From JAHCIE01 sp034431435 (GTDB lineage Bacteria; Chloroflexota; Anaerolineae; Epilineales; JAHCIE01), in assembly GCA_034431435.1 (NCBI GenBank), contig DAOUDG010000017.1, positions 1 to 36,189 on the forward strand: DNA of 36,189 nucleotides, given 5' to 3'. Position numbers and translations under genes: made by a program. Below are positions 32,588 to 36,189 of this stretch, in pieces. Numbering within the stretch: the first letter of the stretch is position 1; each line of letters opens with the position of its first letter. The notes beneath the pieces are model-generated. The model had not been told where the DNA came from. It did not search any database and was given only the letters and a program-made list of their open reading frames with translations.

Positions 32588-33799
32588 ATGCCATCCGACG
32601 CCCTCCAGGATAAAGTCCAGTTTCCCGGCGGCTGCTGGCCGACCGCTCAACAGGAGCGGCTGCTGCACGCGGCCCTGAACCAGGACGCCTCGGCCCGCGA
32701 TGCCTGGGACGCCTGGCGCGCCGAAGCCGATATCGATGCCCTCGACCAGGGATCATATCGCCTGCTGCCGCTGGCCTATCGCAACCTGGCGCGCCTGGGC
32801 ACGCCTGACCCCTTCATGCCCCGCCTGAAGGGCATCTATCGCCGCGCCTGGTACGAGAGCCATATGCTGTTCCACAAGCGCGCGAGGCTATTGTCGGCAT
32901 TTGGGGCGGCCGGCATCCCCACCCTGCTCCTCAAGGGGGCAGCGGTGGCCCCCGTCTACTACCGTGACCATGGGCTGCGGCCGCTCGGCGATTTCGACTT
33001 CCTCGTTCCTACCGCCCAGGCTCACGCGGCCCTGCGCCTCCTCGACGACCTCGGCTTTCGGTCGAGCGAGCGCCGCACCCAGACCTTCAAGCCGGTGTAT
33101 CTGGCGGCTGTCCACGGCTTTCCCTTTGCCGACGCCGAGGGCCGTGAGGTCGATCTCCACTGGCACGTCCTCGCCGAATCGTGCGAGCCGGACGCCGACG
33201 ACGATTTCTGGGCGGCGGCGCGCCCCTGGACTATCGAAACCGCTGCCACCCACGTCCTGTCGCCCGCGGATCAGCTGCTCCACACGTGCGTCCACGGGGT
33301 ACGCTGGAATCCTATCCCGCCCATGCGCTGGGTGGCCGATGCCATCACCATCCTGCGCGCTACGCCCGACCTCGACTGGGAGCGGTTGATTGAGCAAACG
33401 CGCCGCCGCCGGCTGGTCATCCAGATGCGCGAAGCCCTCGCCTACCTGGCGCGTGCTTTTGCCGCACCGGTCCCCTGGCCGGTCCTGGCGCGCCTACGGT
33501 CGCTGCCGGTATCGCGCTCGGAGCAGCGCGAGTACGAGGTGCTGACTCAGCCGCAGGTGGGTCAGCCCGCCTCGCGCCGTGTCTGGCTGCACTATCGCCG
33601 CTACGTGCGCTCGGCGCGACCTACCTACCTGTGGGAGCAGCCGCTAGGCTTCGCGCGCTTCCTGCAGTACACCTGGGGGCTGGATCGCATGGCGGACATT
33701 CCCGCCTACGTGGCGCGCGGCGGAGCCAGCGGCCGGCTCCAACCGACCGCCAGTCCGACCGTCAGCAGGGCGTACACCGTGGAACCGTCGCTGCAATGA
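32588..33799 (+). CDS. Nucleotidyltransferase-family protein (NTP_transf_5 type)
   Basis: A 403-residue protein with a nucleotidyltransferase-fold core. IPTLLLKGAAVAPVYY is followed by RPLGDFDFLVP, where Asp135 and Asp137 form the metal-binding DxD, then GREVDLHWHV as the probable third acidic strand. This is the pattern of the NTP_transf_5 family, whose members often sit near PqqD-like and HprK-like genes in lasso-peptide and related clusters. A helical region (230-380) has HTCVHGVRW and YLWEQPLGFARFLQY. It may transfer a nucleotide to a peptide, phosphate or sugar; the acceptor is unknown. ATG 32588 has GAAGAGG 6 bases upstream, while the longer frame begins inside the opposite promoter region. 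Confidence 0.85.
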   Translation: MPSDALQDKVQFPGGCWPTAQQERLLHAALNQDASARDAWDAWRAEADIDALDQGSYRLLPLAYRNLARLGTPDPFMPRLKGIYRRAWYESHMLFHKRARLLSAFGAAGIPTLLLKGAAVAPVYYRDHGLRPLGDFDFLVPTAQAHAALRLLDDLGFRSSERRTQTFKPVYLAAVHGFPFADAEGREVDLHWHVLAESCEPDADDDFWAAARPWTIETAATHVLSPADQLLHTCVHGVRWNPIPPMRWVADAITILRATPDLDWERLIEQTRRRRLVIQMREALAYLARAFAAPVPWPVLARLRSLPVSRSEQREYEVLTQPQVGQPASRRVWLHYRRYVRSARPTYLWEQPLGFARFLQYTWGLDRMADIPAYVARGGASGRLQPTASPTVSRAYTVEPSLQ

Positions 33800-33800
33800 C

Positions 33801-33842
33801 AGCGCGCGTCACCCTGTCCCGTGTTGCGCCCTGACGCGCGCT
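33801..33842. terminator. Hairpin between convergent genes
   Basis: AGCGCGCGTCA (33801-33811) is perfectly matched by TGACGCGCGCT (33832-33842), an 11-bp stem with a 20-base loop. It starts directly after the nucleotidyltransferase stop codon and 23 bases from the stop of the convergent phosphatase gene. No T-run follows on either strand, only a pyrimidine-rich stretch on plus. Probably a shared, imperfect terminator. Confidence 0.5.
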
Positions 33843-33864
33843 ACGGCATTCGCTTTCCCTCCCC

Positions 33865-34533
33865 TTACCCCACCTTGATGCCTGCCCACTCGACGCAGAT
33901 CAACCGCCTGCCCTGCGGCTCGGCCTCGATGGTCGCCGTGTTATGCAGCGGGGGCAACCCCGTCGGGGGTCGCGGCGCCGCCTCGATGACGGCGGTGTTG
34001 TGCAGGGTGGCGCGCTCAAGCCAGGTGGGGTCCCAATTGGCGAGAACCAGGGGCATCATAGTCAGATACAGGCCGCCGTGCCCGATGCAGGCGATGGCCC
34101 CCGGCGCCTCGCTGTAGCGCGTGGTCAGTCCATCGACGAAGGGCACGAAGCGGTCACGCACGTCGATGAGGCTCTCGCCGTCCTCGATACGCGCATCCCA
34201 ATGGCCCGCGAACCACTCATCCACGACCCAATGCCAGGCGTCCCACGCCGCCTGGTCGGCGCGTCCCTCAGCCACCCCGCAGTCAAACTCGCGCAGGGCA
34301 TCCGTCACGGCATAGTCGATGCCCCACGCGGCGGCGAGAATGTCGGCCGTCTGCGTCGCCCGCAGCAAGGGGCTGCTGTAGAGCCGCCCGATGCCCGCGT
34401 CGCGTAGCCGCTCCGCCAGCGCCGCGGCCTGCTCGCGGCCCAGGTCGGTCAGCGGGTGGCGCTGCCCCCGGTTGGATATCTCCTGTAGCACATTGGCCTC
34501 GCTCTGGCCGTGCCGAACGAAATAGAAGCGCAT
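33865..34533 (-). CDS. Histidine phosphatase family protein with C-terminal duplication
   Basis: A 222-residue cytoplasmic phosphatase of the phosphoglycerate-mutase-like superfamily. FVRHGQSEAN holds the phosphorylated His8, followed by LTDLGREQAAALAERL, YSSPLLRATQTA and, at about 150, the second histidine in IGHGG. The acidic residues EFDCGVAEG fit a small-molecule phosphatase. Near the C-terminus the segment LHNTAVIEAAP (177-187) is repeated as LHNTATIEAEP (196-206), an unusual internal duplication. ATG 34533 has AAGGAGGG 6-7 bases upstream. It is convergent with the nucleotidyltransferase gene. The substrate cannot be inferred. Confidence 0.9.
   Translation of the reverse strand: MRFYFVRHGQSEANVLQEISNRGQRHPLTDLGREQAAALAERLRDAGIGRLYSSPLLRATQTADILAAAWGIDYAVTDALREFDCGVAEGRADQAAWDAWHWVVDEWFAGHWDARIEDGESLIDVRDRFVPFVDGLTTRYSEAPGAIACIGHGGLYLTMMPLVLANWDPTWLERATLHNTAVIEAAPRPPTGLPPLHNTATIEAEPQGRRLICVEWAGIKVG
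33916..34005. repeat. Two 33-base imperfect direct repeats in the phosphatase gene
   Basis: Copies at 33916-33948 and 33973-34005 have the same length and are identical at 26 of 33 positions, with a 57-base period. They encode the LHNTA(V/T)IEA(A/E)P repeat. The reading frame is kept, consistent with an in-frame 57-base tandem duplication that has since diverged. Confidence 0.8.
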
Positions 34534-34604
34534 CGGAATCCCTCCTTACCTGAGAGTTGGCTCATCCCATTCTTATTTATCTCTCAGCCCCGTCTCAGGC
34601 ATGC

Positions 34605-34633
34605 TTAATACGAGTAGACGATAATGATGCTAA
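34605..34633 (-). promoter_or_regulatory. Weak candidate promoter for the phosphatase gene
   Basis: Minus-strand TTAGCA (34628-34633), a 17-base spacer and TATTAA (34605-34610), each 4 of 6 to consensus. The leader would be about 65 bases. The surrounding DNA is unusually AT-rich for the window, which lowers the weight of this match. Confidence 0.3.
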
Positions 34634-34800
34634 CGAGCGAGTTAGTTTAGGTCAAGCGAGTGACATGCGGCAGAGTTAGGGTAAGCGCTACACGAGTTGA
34701 AACTCTAGACGGTAAGCGGCGTATAGGATGGTGAGGCAGGTTTCAGCGGGACGCGAGAGGCAACGTTAGGGTTAGTGACACGCGATGTGGAGTTAGTTCC
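34630..34800. repeat. GTTAG-rich non-coding region with imperfect direct repeats
   Basis: GAGTTAG occurs at 34639, 34673 and 34790, GTTAGGGTTAG at 34765-34775 and GGTAAGCG at 34680 and 34711. A longer unit, AGTGACA-Y-GCG ... GAGTTAG, is present at 34659-34679 and 34774-34796. CTAAC/GTTAG (34630-34645) and GAGTT/AACTC near 34694 can form small hairpins. G+C over 34621-34680 is 47%, well below the surroundings. No gene is seen. Function unknown; a regulatory region, a decayed element or an RNA are possible. Confidence 0.6.
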
Positions 34801-34856
34801 TGGCAGTCGTTTGTTCGGTTCCGGCAGTAGACAAGCGTATCCCCCTCCTTTGTGGC

Positions 34857-34890
34857 GCGCGCGCCGATCCCTCACCGGATCGGCGCGCGT
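34857..34890. other. Strong hairpin, 13-bp stem
   Basis: CGCGCGCCGATCC (34858-34870) pairs perfectly with GGATCGGCGCGCG (34877-34889) around a 6-base loop; one G-T pair extends it. It has no T-run on either strand. It lies 21 bases beyond the T-run of the terminator described next and could be a second, back-up or processing hairpin. Confidence 0.6.
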
Positions 34891-34910
34891 GTGCCATTGG
34901 GGGGCGGGGA

Positions 34911-34953
34911 GCAAAAAGGGACGGACCGAGGGGCGGCTACCCCTCGGTCCGTC
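34911..34953 (-). terminator. Intrinsic terminator of the LytR-CpsA-Psr gene
   Basis: GACGGACCGAGGGG (34920-34933) pairs perfectly with CCCCTCGGTCCGTC (34940-34953), loop CGGCTA. Read on the minus strand the stem is followed by CC and five T residues (34913-34917). It lies 22 bases after the stop codon of the minus-strand gene ending at 34976. This is the clearest intrinsic terminator in the window. Confidence 0.85.
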
Positions 34954-34975
34954 GTCCTTCGTCTTGGGTCGGCGT

Positions 34976-36189
34976 CTATCGCCCTCGGCAGCTCTGGTAG
35001 TTTGCCCCCAGGACGACTACCGCATCGGGCGCGTCGGGGTCGTCGGTGGCGGGCAGCTTGACGGCCTCGACGCCGTAGAACTTGCTGAGCGCGTCGACGA
35101 CGCCCTGCTCCGCGCCGTAGTTGAGCAGCAGCGTCTTGGGGTAGTCGGTCACGTAGGCTGTGCCGGTCGCTGCCGCCCCGATGCCGGTCGCGTCGCGCAT
35201 GCTCTGGGCGGCCAGTGTCGCCAGGTCTTTGCGCGTCGTGCCGTTCAGCACTACCACTCGCGGCCCGTGAACATCCTCGTCCACCGTCGCCTTACCCGAC
35301 GCATTGGCGCCGATGGAAGCATCGCCGAACAAATCAGCGACCATCTTCTTGTAGCCGGCCTGATTGAGTAGCAACACCTGCGCCCCCTGGGGCGTGGTCC
35401 ATGCGCTCACGTTGGGGTAGGTCAGCACCTTGCTGCGAATGTCCTCCGGCCTGAGCTGCGTCGCCAGGACGCCCAGGGCCATCATCTCGCTGATGCTCAG
35501 ATCGGTATCGACCACGTCCTTGAAGGTTCCCCACAGCTGGGGAATCTTGAACAGCAACTCGCTCTTGGGTGTCTGCTCCCACAACGAGCGGATGATCTGC
35601 TGCTGGCGCGCGGCGCGGCTGAAGTCGCTGGTCGAATAGCGGCTGCGGGCGTAGCGTAGCGCCAACTCGCCATTCATGTGGTGGCGGCCAGGGCCAATGT
35701 TGAGATACTTGGCATCGTAGATACCGCACGGCACATCCACATCGACGCCACCCAGCGTATCGACGACCGTCTTGAAGCCGTTGAAATCAACCATCACGTA
35801 GCGGTCAACGCGCAGGCCGAGATTGTGCTTGAGAGTCTCCTTGACCAGGCCGATGCCGCCGCCAGGCTTGCGGTACAGACTGCCGAAGACATTCGCCGTG
35901 TTGATGCGATTCTGGCCCACGCCCGGCAGATACACCCACAGGTCGCGCGGGATGCTGAGCATCCGCACCACCTTATTCACGCGGTCGATGGACACCAGCA
36001 TCATCACGTCGGTGCGGCCGGGGTCGGATTTGACGCGGCGGTCGGAGCCAAGCACCAGGATGTTGGTCACATCCTTGGGCAGGTCGGTCATGTCCAGGGC
36101 CGCCGGTTCCGCGCCGGGCTGGACAGTCACACTCGGCAGCAGGGGGTCTTCGGCAGGCTCGCCGTCGCTGGTTGCCGCCGAAGCCGTGG
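34976..36189 (-). CDS. LytR-CpsA-Psr family protein, 5' end outside the window
   Basis: An LCP protein. The family transfers lipid-linked glycans to peptidoglycan or other envelope polymers outside the membrane. The frame stays open to the window edge, so the N-terminal membrane anchor is not seen; GTG 36130 is probably internal. The LCP catalytic domain shows VTNILVLGSDRR, GRTDVMMLVSID, SIPRDLWVYLPG, NRINTANVFG, GGVDVDVPCGI and ALRYARSRYSTSDFSRAARQQ, with the conserved arginines and aspartates. A C-terminal LytR_C-type domain follows (RVVVLNGTTRKDLA ... DAVVVLGANY). It lies within a few kilobases of a Wzm/Wzt polysaccharide locus and may act on its product, but it has its own terminator. Confidence 0.92.
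   Translation of the reverse strand, partial: TASAATSDGEPAEDPLLPSVTVQPGAEPAALDMTDLPKDVTNILVLGSDRRVKSDPGRTDVMMLVSIDRVNKVVRMLSIPRDLWVYLPGVGQNRINTANVFGSLYRKPGGGIGLVKETLKHNLGLRVDRYVMVDFNGFKTVVDTLGGVDVDVPCGIYDAKYLNIGPGRHHMNGELALRYARSRYSTSDFSRAARQQQIIRSLWEQTPKSELLFKIPQLWGTFKDVVDTDLSISEMMALGVLATQLRPEDIRSKVLTYPNVSAWTTPQGAQVLLLNQAGYKKMVADLFGDASIGANASGKATVDEDVHGPRVVVLNGTTRKDLATLAAQSMRDATGIGAAATGTAYVTDYPKTLLLNYGAEQGVVDALSKFYGVEAVKLPATDDPDAPDAVVVLGANYQSCRGR

Noticed and set aside
29227..33799. A lasso-peptide biosynthesis cluster
   Set aside because: Kinase, PqqD-like and nucleotidyltransferase families fit, but no asparagine-synthetase-like cyclase, no transglutaminase-like protease and no separate precursor peptide was found.
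34765..34775. Telomere-like GTTAGGGTTAG sequence
   Set aside because: Only two units are present, in a bacterial genome context; it is part of a wider set of GTTAG repeats without a telomere array.
34705..34914. A 69-residue minus-strand frame in the gene-less region
   Set aside because: No Shine-Dalgarno, no recognisable motif, and it overlaps a strong hairpin and the repeat region.

Overview
The window is 36 kb of high-GC (roughly two-thirds G+C) bacterial chromosome. Genes are packed tightly and many share ATGA or GTGA start/stop overlaps. No rRNA, tRNA, CRISPR array, transposase or integrase was seen. The best guess for the source is a Chloroflexota (Anaerolineae-like) bacterium. The reasons are secreted proteins with Thr/Pro-rich linkers ending in a short LP-containing tail, a LytR-CpsA-Psr protein, a GAF histidine kinase with an ANTAR regulator, and a polysaccharide cluster rich in TPR-fused glycosyltransferases. 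This assignment is inference; no marker gene proves it.

Left part (1-7 kb, minus strand): a secreted propeller-like protein with a Thr/Pro linker, branched-chain aminotransferase (ilvE) behind surE, and a class A penicillin-binding protein. Facing the latter are an OmpR-type response regulator and a secreted alpha/alpha-toroid repeat protein (7.0-9.6 kb).

Middle (9.7-16.5 kb, plus strand): a compact five-gene run of rel (ppGpp synthetase/hydrolase), nadE, a GAF-GAF histidine kinase, an ANTAR response regulator and a half-size EamA permease. A good promoter (TTGCCT-17-TATACT) precedes it.

Right part (16.5-33.8 kb, almost all minus strand): a surface-polysaccharide locus. It holds a Wzm/Wzt-type ABC exporter with a carbohydrate-binding C-terminal domain, a TPR-GT4, a GT39-like membrane transferase, one plus-strand clan GH-A-like protein, a TPR-GT-B-like protein, a GT-A-like protein, a TPR protein with two GT2 domains, and three GT2 paralogues. 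Embedded with the GT2 genes are an HprK-related kinase and a PqqD-like (RRE) protein carrying a C-terminal acidic peptide tail. A divergent NTP_transf_5 nucleotidyltransferase lies next to the PqqD gene. This PqqD/kinase/nucleotidyltransferase set is the most interesting part. It looks like the peptide-modification systems known as HPr-rel-A or lasso-peptide tailoring, but lacks the PQQ, lasso cyclase or protease genes and has a candidate substrate peptide fused to the PqqD domain.

Right edge: a histidine phosphatase with a small internal duplication, a 442-base gene-less stretch with GTTAG-rich repeats and two strong hairpins, and a LytR-CpsA-Psr protein cut by the window edge. The last could attach the exported polysaccharide to the cell wall.

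Starts were moved from the longest reading frame where Shine-Dalgarno sites, overlaps or family length argued for it. All functions are from reading motifs by eye.
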